Notes: generated by a model from the letters alone, not told the origin. Shown: positions 16,699 to 25,607, numbered from the stretch's first letter. The stretch: 35,624 bases of DNA from an uncultured Lachnospiraceae bacterium (GCA_947174505.1 CAMWJF010000042.1:1-35624); one strand, 5' to 3'. A program made the numbers and translations.

Positions 16699-18833
16699 TA
16701 TTCGCCTGTATACGCTGTCGCCTCCGCCACGAATTCCGGCACCTGCCCTGCGTAGAAGGAATAGGTGAAGTAGTAGCTGTCCCTCTCGTAGGGATAAGCC
16801 GTATCCCTCTTAAACACAACCTGTACAGAGTAGTTATCGTCCACATCCTTGTAGCTGCCCCACGGCGCATCTATCCAGTTGCTGTAGAGATGGGGCAGGA
16901 TCTGCGCAATCTGTGACTCCTCAAAAAACGTTTCGGAGACCGTATAATCCGTATAGCCCGCATCCCATGTTTCCGCAACCGCCCTAGGCTCCATCCCGTA
17001 ATCGACTTCGCTCTCCTGCTCTGTCAGCTCATTGTGGAAGCAGGTCACCGTAACCGACTCGATATCCGCCGCGTCAAGCGCCATCGGATAGTAAGCCTCC
17101 AGCTTTTTCAGCGCCGCAATCGTTTCTGCAAAGCTGTCATACACAAACCACTGTCTCTGATGATAGTTCTCATACTCAAAATTGAGTATACCGCAGGGAC
17201 GGCTGTGGCGGACCAGCGTAAAGTCAAACTGCTCCATATCCTTAATCCAGGCCTCCCTGAGCCGATCTGCCTCCTCCACCGGAATCACCGTCTTTGCCGC
17301 ACCGTTGGTGTAGGTAATCCGCATCACATCCGCATAAGAGGTGTCGTCCGTGATTCCCTGGAATACGCCTTTCTTAAAAGCGTCTGTTCGGAAGATCCGG
17401 TTGAGAAGCTCCTCCGTGCCGGGATCATCATAATCTGTCTGAATCGCTCTGGCCACCTGCCTGCCGGATGTCAGGCGGTACAGGATCTGCACAGAACGGG
17501 CATCCCCCATCGTCTCCGGATCAGCTCCCTGTGCTGCCTTTGCCAGCGCCAGCACAGGCTCCGTATCCGTCAGAAACATGTTCTCTTTTTCAAACTGGCT
17601 TTTTTCGAAATACTGCCGATTCTCATCCCAATAGTTATCATAGTACCCGTCCGCTGAAATTGCAATACTCTCTACTTTATTTTGCGCCGGTATGTAACTG
17701 TCATACCCGAAGATGTCCCATTTATAGACACTAAATATTGCCAAAATACCGACAAGCGCAATGCCGCTTGAGGGCAGATGCTTAAAGAGACTTCTGATAT
17801 CGAAATCGAAAAGCACCTCCGCTGCTGTGCAGAAAATCAGCCCGCCGGCCAGCATCCCTGCCACCTGCAGCATTTCATTCTGATAGGAAGTGTCGTACAC
17901 CAGCCCGCCGGCCAGAAGCGCCACAGGGATTGCCACCGCCACCTTGAATACAGGCTCCATAAAGGAAAACGCCATGGCGCGGCCTGCCGCCTCGGAGGGT
18001 CTTTTTTTGTATGCAAGATAGGAAAGACCCAAAAATGCCGCCGCAACCAGAATCCACTTCCCCACAATGGGCATGGAGATAGCGGCCGCAGCCGCGGCAT
18101 CCTGCGCATCTTTAATGTTCCAGATATTAACCGTACAGTCATAGATCACCGACAGCTTCGGTTTCGTACTGATATAATATTCGGAATACGTCTCCAAAAA
18201 GCTCCTTCTCAGAAGGCCGATCTGTGTCTGTACACAGTACTCATACAGCACGAAGCACAAAAACACGCAGACCGTCACAAAACGGTTTCCCGTCAGCATC
18301 ACTGCCAGGACCATCATATGGTAAAGAGCCAGAAACAGAAACAGGTTCCACACAAAAGCAAGACCCGCATTCGCCAGTACATCCGCATTCACCGCTCCCT
18401 GGGACGCCGCAATGACCGCTCCCAGTATCATACCGGACAGATTGGCCACCAGGTATATGACAATGCCATTTAAGTAAATCACCCAGAACCGTTTGTCCTT
18501 CGACACCGGCACGCTGTGATACATATCCACCTTTCTCCTGTCATACAGATAGGAGAACCCCTGCATACCGATGACGGCCGCCAGAATAAAGACTATCCCG
18601 TACAGATTATCGGAAAAGCCCAGCGCGTCCCTCGCCGCCTGACACATTCCCTGTTTAAATGCCTCTGGCGTTTTGAAGCCGCCATTCGCATACACACCCC
18701 TGATCCGGCTTAAATAAATCATCATCATGCCGCCATAGACGAGAAGCTGGGACAGCACCGTCACAATCCAGACCCATATCCTCCGTTTATGATTTTCCCT
18801 GCTGCTAACCAAGAATGAGTTTTTTGATGTCAT
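16698..18833 (-). CDS. ABC-2 type permease with large extracytoplasmic C-terminal domain
   Basis: 711 residues. The N-terminal half has about 8 hydrophobic segments: for example WIVTVLSQLLVYGGMMMIYL, LYGIVFILAAVIGMQGFSYLY, NGIVIYLVANLSGMILGAVI and FLALYHMMVLAVMLTG. The DRRKVDMYHSVPVSKDKRF motif after the second segment is typical of ABC-2 permeases that pair with YtrB-like ATPases. After the last membrane segment (about 365) comes a soluble domain of some 340 residues rich in Tyr/Asp, like the DUF6449-type C-terminal domain; that name is a tentative match. The start at 18833 overlaps the ATPase gene by 29 bp with GGAGG 9 bp upstream. Substrate unknown; homologues often respond to cell-envelope stress. 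Confidence 0.88.
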   Translation of the reverse strand: MTSKNSFLVSSRENHKRRIWVWIVTVLSQLLVYGGMMMIYLSRIRGVYANGGFKTPEAFKQGMCQAARDALGFSDNLYGIVFILAAVIGMQGFSYLYDRRKVDMYHSVPVSKDKRFWVIYLNGIVIYLVANLSGMILGAVIAASQGAVNADVLANAGLAFVWNLFLFLALYHMMVLAVMLTGNRFVTVCVFLCFVLYEYCVQTQIGLLRRSFLETYSEYYISTKPKLSVIYDCTVNIWNIKDAQDAAAAAAISMPIVGKWILVAAAFLGLSYLAYKKRPSEAAGRAMAFSFMEPVFKVAVAIPVALLAGGLVYDTSYQNEMLQVAGMLAGGLIFCTAAEVLFDFDIRSLFKHLPSSGIALVGILAIFSVYKWDIFGYDSYIPAQNKVESIAISADGYYDNYWDENRQYFEKSQFEKENMFLTDTEPVLALAKAAQGADPETMGDARSVQILYRLTSGRQVARAIQTDYDDPGTEELLNRIFRTDAFKKGVFQGITDDTSYADVMRITYTNGAAKTVIPVEEADRLREAWIKDMEQFDFTLVRHSRPCGILNFEYENYHQRQWFVYDSFAETIAALKKLEAYYPMALDAADIESVTVTCFHNELTEQESEVDYGMEPRAVAETWDAGYTDYTVSETFFEESQIAQILPHLYSNWIDAPWGSYKDVDDNYSVQVVFKRDTAYPYERDSYYFTYSFYAGQVPEFVAEATAYTGE

Positions 18834-19710
18834 AGCCTACCACCTCCGTCTCACTGATAAATATCTCTTCCAGGGACAGCGGAAGCACCTCGTAAAAAAT
18901 GGTGTCTACCGTGGCGAACCGCGCCTCCACTTCCTCCCTTGTACTGCGCACGGTAATCGTGCAAAGTGATCCCCTCTGTTCTTTCTTTAATACCTCCAGC
19001 CCGTTTAACGCCTTCAGTTCATCCTCCACCGCGCAGAACACGCACTGTACCTTCTGAATATTACACTTCATATCCTCCAGGTCCTTGGACAGCAGTACAC
19101 CGCCTTTATGCAGCAGTCCCACATGATCGCAGATGTCCTCCAGCTCCCGCAGATTGTGGGAAGCGATCACAGGCGTAAGCCCCCGCTCTTCCATCTCTTT
19201 CGCAAAAATGGATTTGATCCCCTGCCGCATCACCGGATCAAGCCCGTCGAACGTCTCGTCGCAGAGAATATATTTTGTGCGGGCGCAGATACCCAGAAGC
19301 AGGGCGAGCTGCTTCTTCATACCCTTGGAAAAAGTGCCGATCTTGCGGCTCTTGTCCAAATTAAATTTTTCCAGATACCGGTAAAACTCTTCCTTGTCAA
19401 ACGCCTCGTAAACACCACTGTAATACCGCTCCATGGCCATGGCGTTGGCATTGACAAAAAAGTAAGGCTCATCCGCAATAAAAAACAGCCTCTTCTTCGC
19501 CTCCACATTGTCATACACGGGCATATTATCCACCGCAACCGTGCCCTCGTCAGGCTTAATCACGCCCGCTATCATGCGGAGCACCGTGCTCTTTCCCGCG
19601 CCGTTTGTACCGATCAGTCCGAAAACCGTCTTTTCCCTGATGTCAACACTGACTTCATCGACGGCTTTTATTTTCTCAAAATGCTTCGTCAGATTATGTA
19701 TTTCTATCAT
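18805..19710 (-). CDS. ABC transporter ATP-binding protein (YtrB-like)
   Basis: 301 residues. Walker A GTNGAGKST (34-42), signature TFSKGMKKQLALLLG, Walker B YILCDETFDGLDP, and switch His in IASHNLRELEDICDHVG. The extra C-terminal domain of about 80 residues (ALNGLEVLKKEQRGSLCTITVRSTREEVEA) is typical of ABC-2 exporter ATPases. It acts with the overlapping permease gene. It follows the GntR regulator by 12 bp, so all three are one operon under the promoter at 20144-20173. Confidence 0.95.
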   Translation of the reverse strand: MIEIHNLTKHFEKIKAVDEVSVDIREKTVFGLIGTNGAGKSTVLRMIAGVIKPDEGTVAVDNMPVYDNVEAKKRLFFIADEPYFFVNANAMAMERYYSGVYEAFDKEEFYRYLEKFNLDKSRKIGTFSKGMKKQLALLLGICARTKYILCDETFDGLDPVMRQGIKSIFAKEMEERGLTPVIASHNLRELEDICDHVGLLHKGGVLLSKDLEDMKCNIQKVQCVFCAVEDELKALNGLEVLKKEQRGSLCTITVRSTREEVEARFATVDTIFYEVLPLSLEEIFISETEVVGYDIKKLILG

Positions 19711-19722
19711 ACCTGTCCTCCC

Positions 19723-20082
19723 TCACACTTCCAGATTCTCAATCTCCAGAACAATCTCCATCTTCGTCATGCCGATTTCAAGCACCTCTCTCACCAGCTT
19801 CAGGATCTGTTCCAAGTATTCCTTTTTGCGCCGCTCCACCAGCGTACCGTCCCCGGATACAAAGCTGCCCCTTCCCTTAACGGTATAGATAAAGTCCTGC
19901 CGCTCCAGCTCCGCATACGCTTTCTGAATGGTATTGGGATTGATCGACAGCTCCATCGCCAGATTACGGACCGACGGCATCTGCTCATCCGGCTGCATAG
20001 CGCCCTTCAAAATCAAAGTCTTGAAGCGTTCCACGACCTGTTCATAGATCGGACGGGTATCTTTATAGTCTATGATGATCAT
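19723..20082 (-). CDS. GntR family regulator, YtrA subfamily
   Basis: 119 residues. The N-terminal winged helix is complete: PIYEQVVERFKTLILKGAMQPDEQMPSVRNLAMELSINPNTIQKAYAELERQDFIYTVKGRGSFVS. The short helical C terminus of about 45 residues is typical of YtrA proteins, which lack a large effector domain and repress ABC exporter operons. The ATG at 20082 is chosen over the longer frame because GGGGAC is close upstream. It is likely autoregulated through the 25-bp dyad at 20118-20142, just after the -10 box. Confidence 0.93.
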   Translation of the reverse strand: MIIIDYKDTRPIYEQVVERFKTLILKGAMQPDEQMPSVRNLAMELSINPNTIQKAYAELERQDFIYTVKGRGSFVSGDGTLVERRKKEYLEQILKLVREVLEIGMTKMEIVLEIENLEV

Positions 20083-20117
20083 AATGTCCCCTTTCTTTGG
20101 ATTGCCCCACAATATCA

Positions 20118-20142
20118 AGTGTACTATTAGTGATAGTACGCT
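20118..20142. promoter_or_regulatory. Probable YtrA-type GntR operator
   Basis: Dyad AG-x-GTACTAT-TAGTG-ATAGTAC-x-CT: seven-base arms (20121-20127, 20133-20139) plus matching outer AG/CT. It lies directly downstream of the -10 box, fitting repression at the transcription start. Confidence 0.82.
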
Positions 20143-20143
20143 T

Positions 20144-20173
20144 AGTATATAAAAAAAGCGGAGACCTTGTCAA
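20144..20173 (-). promoter_or_regulatory. Promoter of the GntR-ABC operon
   Basis: Minus strand: -35 TTGACA (20173-20168), 18-bp spacer, -10 TATACT (20149-20144). The -35 hexamer is the loop of the gpmI terminator. Confidence 0.82.
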
Positions 20174-20187
20174 GTCTCCGCAAAAAA
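20151..20187 (-). terminator. gpmI intrinsic terminator
   Basis: Minus strand: GCGGAGAC-TTGACAAG-GTCTCCGC followed by seven U. Stem 20174-20181 with 20158-20165, perfect. Its eight-base loop contains the -35 box of the next operon. Confidence 0.92.
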
Positions 20188-20196
20188 TCTTAAGAT

Positions 20197-21741
20197 TTAT
20201 TTCACCAGTAAGGATTTCCCCGTCATCTCCGCGGGCTGCTCCTTACCCATCAGCTCGATAATCGTGGGCACAATATCCGCAAGACACCCGCCCTCGCGCA
20301 GCTTATACCCGGGATCTGCATTGACCAGAATGAAAGGCACCGGGTTCGTGGTATGCGCCGTGAAGGGCGCGCCCGTCTCCTCGTCGATGAGCTGCTCCGC
20401 ATTGCCGTGGTCAGCACAGATGAACAGCACGCCGTCCACCTTTTTGATGGCTGCAACCGCTTTGCCCACACACTCGTCCACGGCCTCCACCGCCTTGATT
20501 GCCGCCTCCTGCACACCGGTGTGTCCCACCATGTCAGGGTTCGCGAAATTGATGATGATCACGTCGTAAGCGCCGGACTCAATCGCTTCCACCAGCTTAT
20601 CGCATACCTCGTAAGCGCTCATCTGGGGTTTCAGGTCATAGGTTGCCACATCCTTGGGGGAATTCACCAGAATACGGGTCTCTCCCTCATTCGGCTCCTC
20701 CACGCCGCCGTTGAAGAAGAATGTCACATGGGCGTACTTCTCTGTCTCGGCGATTCTCGCCTGCTTCATGCCGTTCGCCGCAAGCCACTCTCCGAAGGTG
20801 TTGGTGACGGAAATCTTGTGGAACGCCACTTCCTTGTTGGGAATGGTGGGATCGTAATCCGAGAAACACACATAAGTCAGATCCAGTCTCTTCTCCCTTG
20901 CAAAGCCTTTGAAATCATCGTCGCAGAAGCTTCTGGTGATCTCTCTGGCCCTGTCCGGGCGGAAGTTGAAGAAGACCACGGAGTCCCCGTCCCCTATCGT
21001 CGCCACAGGCGCGCCGTTTTTCTTCACCACCGTGGGCTTTACAAACTCGTCGGTCTCATCCCTGTCATAGGAAGCCTGAATCCCGGCAGGACCGCTCTCC
21101 GCCTCCAGCCCCTCACCTTTTGTGAGCGCCAGATAGGCCTTCTCCACTCTGTCGTAGTTGTTGTCACGGTCCATCGCGTAGTAGCGTCCCGTCACGGTAG
21201 CCACCTCGCCCACGCCGATCTTTTTCATCTCGGCTTCCAAATCCTCCACATAGCCTTTGCCGCTTGCCGGAGGCGTATCTCTTCCGTCAAGGAAAGCGTG
21301 AACGTACACCTTGGTCAGTCCGTTTCTCTTAGCTAGCTCCAAAAGGCCGTAGAGATGGGTGTTGTGGCTGTGTACGCCGCCGTCGGATAAAAGGCCGAAC
21401 ATATGCAGGGAAGAATCATTCTTCTTACAGTTGTTCACCGCGTCCAGAAGCGCGGGATTCTCAAAAAAGGTGCCGTCCTGAATCTCTTTGGTAATTCTGG
21501 TAAGCTCCTGATATACGATGCGCCCCGCGCCCATGTTCAGGTGCCCAACCTCGGAGTTTCCCATCTGTCCGTCCGGCAGGCCCACCGCCATACCGCTGGC
21601 ATTTCCCTTCACAAAAGGACACTCGGCCATCAGCTTATCCATCACCGGCGTCTTCGCCAGCGCAACCGCGTTTCCCTCCGTCTTCTCGTTGAGGCCGTAG
21701 CCGTCCAAAATCATCAATACTGCAGGTTTCTGTCTTCCCAT
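20197..21741 (-). CDS. gpmI: 2,3-bisphosphoglycerate-independent phosphoglycerate mutase
   Basis: 514 residues, the usual length. It converts 3-phosphoglycerate to 2-phosphoglycerate, one step before enolase. Seen: [12 protein letters not shown] with the first metal Asp, the phosphoserine loop [75 protein letters not shown] and the final HTTNPVPFI. All metal ligands of the two-Mn alkaline-phosphatase-like fold appear present. ATG at 21741. It is about 10 kb from eno and has its own terminator. Confidence 0.97.
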   Translation of the reverse strand: MGRQKPAVLMILDGYGLNEKTEGNAVALAKTPVMDKLMAECPFVKGNASGMAVGLPDGQMGNSEVGHLNMGAGRIVYQELTRITKEIQDGTFFENPALLDAVNNCKKNDSSLHMFGLLSDGGVHSHNTHLYGLLELAKRNGLTKVYVHAFLDGRDTPPASGKGYVEDLEAEMKKIGVGEVATVTGRYYAMDRDNNYDRVEKAYLALTKGEGLEAESGPAGIQASYDRDETDEFVKPTVVKKNGAPVATIGDGDSVVFFNFRPDRAREITRSFCDDDFKGFAREKRLDLTYVCFSDYDPTIPNKEVAFHKISVTNTFGEWLAANGMKQARIAETEKYAHVTFFFNGGVEEPNEGETRILVNSPKDVATYDLKPQMSAYEVCDKLVEAIESGAYDVIIINFANPDMVGHTGVQEAAIKAVEAVDECVGKAVAAIKKVDGVLFICADHGNAEQLIDEETGAPFTAHTTNPVPFILVNADPGYKLREGGCLADIVPTIIELMGKEQPAEMTGKSLLVK

Positions 21742-21779
21742 GATCGTTTCTCCTTTTCTGTTTCCTTTATTGCTTTATA

Positions 21780-21971
21780 TTACTCTTTTATTTTGTCAAT
21801 ATCCGCAAGATTAACGCCGGACACACTGAGCAGCGCTTTGATCGTCAGATATTCGTCTTTCAGCTTCGCATAGGTCTCTTTCGCATTTTCCTTCCTTGCT
21901 AACAGCATGTACTCCTGAATCTTCTTAAAATCATCAAGAGCAGTCTTAGTCACCTCAATACCTGTCGGCAT
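21780..21971 (-). CDS. Small conserved-looking helical protein
   Basis: 63 residues, start ATG at 21971 with AGGTGAT 4-5 bp upstream. It is highly charged and mainly helical (FKKIQEYMLLARKENAKETYAKLKDEYLTIKALLSVSG), ending LADIDKIKE. No signal peptide or metal motif. It lies 38 bp before gpmI in the same direction and is probably co-transcribed with it. No family is recognised; the codon use and good ribosome binding site make it a real gene. Confidence 0.7.
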   Translation of the reverse strand: MPTGIEVTKTALDDFKKIQEYMLLARKENAKETYAKLKDEYLTIKALLSVSGVNLADIDKIKE

Positions 21972-22156
21972 ATAATCACCTACTTTCTCTCTGTAATCTT
22001 TCTCTCCTGCTACAGCTTTATTATATCCGTTTTATGGAAAAGTGTAAAGCCGTTCCATAAACTGCGGCTGCGTGACAACGACACACTCCTTTTGCCTTTT
22101 GCATGGATGTAAAAAGTGATTGGTACAATACCGTTTCCTGTGATAAAATCATATCT

Positions 22157-22753
22157 ATGGAATACATACACCGCATTAAATACCAGAGCCAATTATATGA
22201 ACTCCCCTGCGAGGTGGTCTACAGCACCCGTAAAACCTGCGCCGTCAGCATCTCCGCGGAGGGAGAGATCACCCTGCGGCTGCCTTTTGGCACCTCCGAG
22301 ACGCAGATCCGCCGTCTTCTGTCAGACAAGCAGCACTGGATTATCACCCACTATCTGGAGGCCGTAAAACGCCGTGAAAGCCGTCCCGAATCCGACCTGA
22401 CGGACGCACAGCGCACAGCCCTTGAAAAACGTTACATTGCGGCCGCAAAGGAATATTTCCCGAAGCGGGCCGCCTATTTTCTTCCGCTCACGGGCGGGAG
22501 TTTCCAGCGCATTACCATCCGCGACCAGAAGACCCGATGGGGAAGCTGCAGCGCAAAAGGCACCCTCTCCTTCAACTGGCGGCTTATGCTGGCGCCTCCT
22601 GCGGTTCTGGACTATGTGGTTGTCCATGAGCTGTGCCACCTGACCCACATGAACCACTCGAAAGCATTCTGGGCGCTTGTGGAGAGCGTCTGCCCCGACT
22701 ACCGCATCCACCGCAAGTGGCTGAAGGAGCACGGGGCGGAGTTAATATTGTAA
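22157..22753 (+). CDS. YgjP/WSS1-like SprT-type metallopeptidase (DUF45)
   Basis: 198 residues from ATG 22157. The family marks are RWGSCSAKGTLSFNWRLMLAP (about 127-147) and the zinc site HELCHLTHMNHSKAFW (His157, His161, with a third His at 167 and the catalytic Glu158). This is the YgjP-like M48-clan family; the substrate is unknown, and some members are linked to protein or DNA-protein crosslink turnover. One of the few plus-strand genes. A -10-like TAAAAT (22145-22150) sits 6 bp before the ATG and there is no clear ribosome binding site, so the mRNA could be leaderless; a start at 22103 is the alternative. Repeat copy E begins 6 bp after its stop, on the side of the convergent helicase gene. 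Confidence 0.88.
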   Translation: MEYIHRIKYQSQLYELPCEVVYSTRKTCAVSISAEGEITLRLPFGTSETQIRRLLSDKQHWIITHYLEAVKRRESRPESDLTDAQRTALEKRYIAAAKEYFPKRAAYFLPLTGGSFQRITIRDQKTRWGSCSAKGTLSFNWRLMLAPPAVLDYVVVHELCHLTHMNHSKAFWALVESVCPDYRIHRKWLKEHGAELIL

Positions 22754-22759
22754 AGTTGC

Positions 22760-22853
22760 GGAGAATGCCTCTCTTTGGCATTCTCCCACGTGAGATTTAG
22801 AAATTCTTCACGAAGCAGCCTCTGCTGCAAGTGATTAGAATTTCTTCTCGCGT
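22760..22853 (-). repeat. Structured dispersed element, copy E (after DEAD-box helicase)
   Basis: It begins 4 bp after the helicase stop. Outer stem 22846-22853 with 22788-22795 (ACGCGAGA/TCTCACGT, one C-A mismatch), 3-nt bulge AAA, inner stem AGAAATTCT/AGAATTTCT (perfect), tip CAC-TT-GCAGC-AGAG-GCTGC-TTC-GTG, 1-nt linker, then hairpin GGAGAATGCC/GGCATTCTCC (22760-22786). It fills the gap between convergent genes. Confidence 0.88.
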
Positions 22854-22857
22854 TGCG

Positions 22858-24645
22858 TTAGTCCCATTTGGTCTTAATCCGCAGGCCGCCGTAACGCGGC
22901 TCATAGTCGGATTCCCGTCCGCGGGCCGCACTGCCGTCACGCCTGACGTCCTTCGGCTTTCCGTTGGCATATCTGCTTTTATCCCGGCTCTTCTCACCCT
23001 TAGTCGTGTATCCGCCTTTTCCCTCATAACCGCTCTTGTTCTGATTCCCATCCTTGCCGCTCTTTGTGCCGTAACCGGCTTTCGCACCCTTTTCGCCGTA
23101 GCTTCCTTTATTCTTATCGACGCCGAGCTTTTTGCCGTATCCGCCCCGGCCCCTGTCTCCGCCTTTCCTTTTGTCGCCGCCCCGGCTGCCCCTGACAGGT
23201 CTCTTCTCAAAGAAAAACTTCTCCGTGCGGATATCCTCGATCTCATCCCCCAGCTTCATCTTCATAAACGCCGCCGCAATCTGTGTGGCGCTGTACTGCC
23301 CCAGCGCCACGGCGTCAAGAATATACTCGGTCGCCCTGCTGATGTCCTCGTTTTCGATTACGGCAGCCGCTTCCTTCAATATCTTTTCCACCTTTCTGGC
23401 AGTAATATCCGCCGCGCTCGGCACCTTGCGCTCCTTGATTTTCGTGTGACAGATACGCTCGATGTCCCGGATCTTATAAGCCTCCCTGCCGACCACCAGC
23501 GTGAAAGATCTTCCCGTCTTACCCGCGCGTCCGGTTCTGCCGATACGGTGCACATAATATTCGATATCCTCTGGCACATCGAAATTGTAGACTGCCTCCA
23601 CGTTACTCACGTCGATGCCTCTGGCCGCCACGTCGGTGGCAATCAGAATGTTCGTCTTACCGCTTCGGAACAGGTTCATTACCGTGTCCCTCTGCCCCTG
23701 GGTCAGGTCTCCGTGAAGCCCCTCCACCTCATAGCCCCTGCCCTTCAAATGCTCCGTCAGCTCATCCACCATCCGCTTGGTATTGCAGAAAATCAGCGCC
23801 CGGCCCGGCGTATAATAATCGATCAGGCGGCAGAGCACCTCCTCCTTATCCTGCTTCCGCACCTGATAGTAAGCCTGTTTGATCAGGGGGATCGTAACCT
23901 CCTTCGGCGTCATCTTGACATAAGCCGCGTCTTTCTGGTAAGTCTTCGTAATATCCAGAATCGGCTTTGGCATGGTGGCGGAAAAAAGGCCGGTCTGCCG
24001 CTTCTCGGGCATTCCCTTGAGGATCGTCTCGATATCCTCCCGGAAACCCATATTCAGCATCTCATCCGCCTCGTCAAGCACTACCGTGTGCACCTGGTCC
24101 ATCTTAAGCGTACGCCTGCGCATGTGATCCATCACGCGCCCCGGCGTTCCCACCACGATCTGCACGCCGGTCTTTAAGTTTTTAATCTGCTTGTAGATCT
24201 CCTGCCCGCCGTACACCGGCAGCACCTTGATCCCGTTCATATACTTGGCAAACTTGCGAAGCTCATCCGCCGCCTGCATGGCAAGCTCCCTGGTAGGACA
24301 CAGTATCACTGCCTGCAGGGAACGGTTCTCCGGATTGATCTTCTGCAGGATCGGGATGCCGAAGGCCGCCGTCTTCCCCGTGCCCGTCTGCGCCTGCCCG
24401 ATGATATCGCGCCCCGTCATAAAGAGCGGAATAGCCTGTTCCTGAATGGGCGTCATATGCTCGAAGCCAAGCTCCTTCACCGCCCGCAGAATCCTGCCGT
24501 CAATCCCCGCGTCTTCATAGCGGAGCCCTTCTCCCTGCTCTCCTTCTTTCTCCTCAGCGCTGCCGTCATACCGGTTCGCCGTCAGAATCTCCTTCTCCAG
24601 AAAGGCGTCAAACTGTTCATTTTTCTTCTTTTTCTCTTTACTCAT
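22858..24645 (-). CDS. DEAD-box RNA helicase with Gly/Lys/Arg-rich tail
   Basis: 595 residues from ATG 24645 (GAGGGTAAT ahead of it; the open frame upstream is not needed). Motifs in order: Q motif (GFEHMTPIQEQAIPLF), motif I AQTGTGKT, PTRELAMQ, GTPGRVMDHM, II VLDEADEMLNMGF, III SATMP, IV-V LIATDVAARGID, VI HRIGRTGRAG. A CshA/DeaD-like dimerisation/RNA-binding middle region follows. The last 120 residues form a disordered tail of Gly-Tyr-Lys-Arg repeats (GGYGKK, KGSYGEK, KAGYGTKSG, KGGYTTKG), likely RNA-binding and condensate-prone. Role: RNA unwinding in ribosome assembly or mRNA decay at low temperature (family knowledge). Repeat copy E follows its stop. Confidence 0.93.
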   Translation of the reverse strand: MSKEKKKKNEQFDAFLEKEILTANRYDGSAEEKEGEQGEGLRYEDAGIDGRILRAVKELGFEHMTPIQEQAIPLFMTGRDIIGQAQTGTGKTAAFGIPILQKINPENRSLQAVILCPTRELAMQAADELRKFAKYMNGIKVLPVYGGQEIYKQIKNLKTGVQIVVGTPGRVMDHMRRRTLKMDQVHTVVLDEADEMLNMGFREDIETILKGMPEKRQTGLFSATMPKPILDITKTYQKDAAYVKMTPKEVTIPLIKQAYYQVRKQDKEEVLCRLIDYYTPGRALIFCNTKRMVDELTEHLKGRGYEVEGLHGDLTQGQRDTVMNLFRSGKTNILIATDVAARGIDVSNVEAVYNFDVPEDIEYYVHRIGRTGRAGKTGRSFTLVVGREAYKIRDIERICHTKIKERKVPSAADITARKVEKILKEAAAVIENEDISRATEYILDAVALGQYSATQIAAAFMKMKLGDEIEDIRTEKFFFEKRPVRGSRGGDKRKGGDRGRGGYGKKLGVDKNKGSYGEKGAKAGYGTKSGKDGNQNKSGYEGKGGYTTKGEKSRDKSRYANGKPKDVRRDGSAARGRESDYEPRYGGLRIKTKWD

Positions 24646-24681
24646 ATTACCCTCATTTCCCAAACTAAATTTTGCATGGAC

Positions 24682-24717
24682 AAAACAAGTGCTGCCCGCT
24701 CTGGAGCATGGCAGCAC
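24682..24717 (-). terminator. Terminator after mecA
   Basis: Minus strand: GTGCTGCC (24717-24710) pairs with GGCAGCAC (24696-24689), 13-nt loop, then TTGTTTTG. It separates mecA from the helicase gene. Confidence 0.8.
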
Positions 24718-24759
24718 CTGTCAACCACTCTCTGTTTCATTTTACGCACCGCGTACCCT

Positions 24760-25419
24760 TTACGCACGGTAAATCCTGCGCAGCCTGCTCACCGCCCGGT
24801 CCCTGATCAGGCACTCGCCATGCTCCTCCAGATACTGCATCCGCTCCTCGGAAACCGCAATCAGGTTTCCAAACTCCACGGCCTGTGCGCTGATTCTGTT
24901 GAACGACTTATAGGAAAGCCTGTTTTTCTCGAGCACCAGATAATAGTCCCCGCCCTCCTTATAAAGATGGCTCTTCACGGAGTATGTATTCGGAATCGTG
25001 GCCGCATACTGCATCGTCTGGTGCATCGTATGGAAAACAAACATCCGCCGGTTTTCATCATACACGTCCGCCGTCTGCGCCGCAGCCCTGGCACGTTCTT
25101 CCTGCCCGGCAAGCTCCGCGCTGAACTCCTGCAGCACCTCTTTTAAGTTCTGCAGCATCTCCTTGAAGGCCGCAGGCCCTTCATCCGTAAAGGTCACCAC
25201 AAGGCCGTTGTCCTTAAGCGGCGTGATCTGCATGGCGATATTACCGTTGCTGATCTGGTATCCCACCTCGTCATGCGCCCGCTCGATGATATCCCGCAGA
25301 AACTCCTCGCCTCTTTCATTGCGCTCGAAGATATCCGATAACGCAAGCCCATACTCAGCCATGTCGTCCGCCGAGACAATACATTGTACTGTTGCATCAT
25401 TGATCTTCTTATATTTCAT
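24760..25419 (-). CDS. mecA: MecA-like adaptor protein
   Basis: 219 residues. The N-terminal domain (MKYKKINDATVQCIVSADDMAEYGLALSDIFERNERGEEFLRDIIERA, cut here only for naming its parts: substrate-binding fold, then DEVGY) and the C-terminal domain (MFVFHTMHQTMQYAA ... YLVLEKNRL) match MecA adaptors that bring proteins to the ClpC AAA+ unfoldase. The middle linker is Ala/Glu/Gln-rich. Targets here are unknown. ATG 25419 is preferred over 25455 because AGGAAA lies just upstream and homology starts there. A long structured leader precedes it and a -10 box TATAAT is at 25551-25556. Confidence 0.85.
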   Translation of the reverse strand: MKYKKINDATVQCIVSADDMAEYGLALSDIFERNERGEEFLRDIIERAHDEVGYQISNGNIAMQITPLKDNGLVVTFTDEGPAAFKEMLQNLKEVLQEFSAELAGQEERARAAAQTADVYDENRRMFVFHTMHQTMQYAATIPNTYSVKSHLYKEGGDYYLVLEKNRLSYKSFNRISAQAVEFGNLIAVSEERMQYLEEHGECLIRDRAVSRLRRIYRA

Positions 25420-25451
25420 GTATTTCCTGTCCCCTATCCATATGTAAACTC

Positions 25452-25549
25452 GCAAACCCGCGCTTACTGTCCGATTACATCGGACATTTGCTCGTTAACG
25501 CCGCCGAAAAACAAATGCCGCTCCGCGTCGCTTGTTTTTCTTTCGCGGC
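25452..25549 (-). promoter_or_regulatory. Structured 5-prime leader of mecA
   Basis: Within the roughly 125-nt leader two nested folds are visible: stem GCCGC/GCGGC enclosing GAAAAACAA/TTGTTTTTC (25506-25514 with 25532-25540), and GCAAA/TTTGC (25452-25456 with 25487-25491) enclosing a perfect 7-bp hairpin GTCCGAT-TAC-ATCGGAC (25469-25485). It could regulate mecA or be an inserted repeat; no known riboswitch was recognised. Confidence 0.55.
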
Positions 25550-25550
25550 T

Positions 25551-25556
25551 ATTATA
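25551..25556 (-). promoter_or_regulatory. mecA -10 box
   Basis: TATAAT on the minus strand (GGTATAATAG context). The -35 is weak and overlaps the hairpin at 25561-25599. Confidence 0.6.
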
Positions 25557-25560
25557 CCAC

Positions 25561-25599
25561 AAAGAAACGCAATAAGAAAGAATCTTATCGCGTTTCTTT
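25561..25599. terminator. Long hairpin after the M56 peptidase gene
   Basis: Arms 25561-25577 and 25583-25599 pair over 17 bp with one G-U, loop AAGAA. It lies 8 bp after the stop, next to a run of A (25600-25607). It probably terminates transcription, though the U-run on the minus strand is short and broken. Confidence 0.65.
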
Positions 25600-25607
25600 A
25601 AAAAAAA

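Noticed and set aside
23000..24200. 448-codon plus-strand open frame over the helicase gene
   Set aside because: It is antisense to a clear DEAD-box helicase; the length follows from GC-rich third positions. Similar long antisense frames over feoB, gpmI and others were left out for the same reason.
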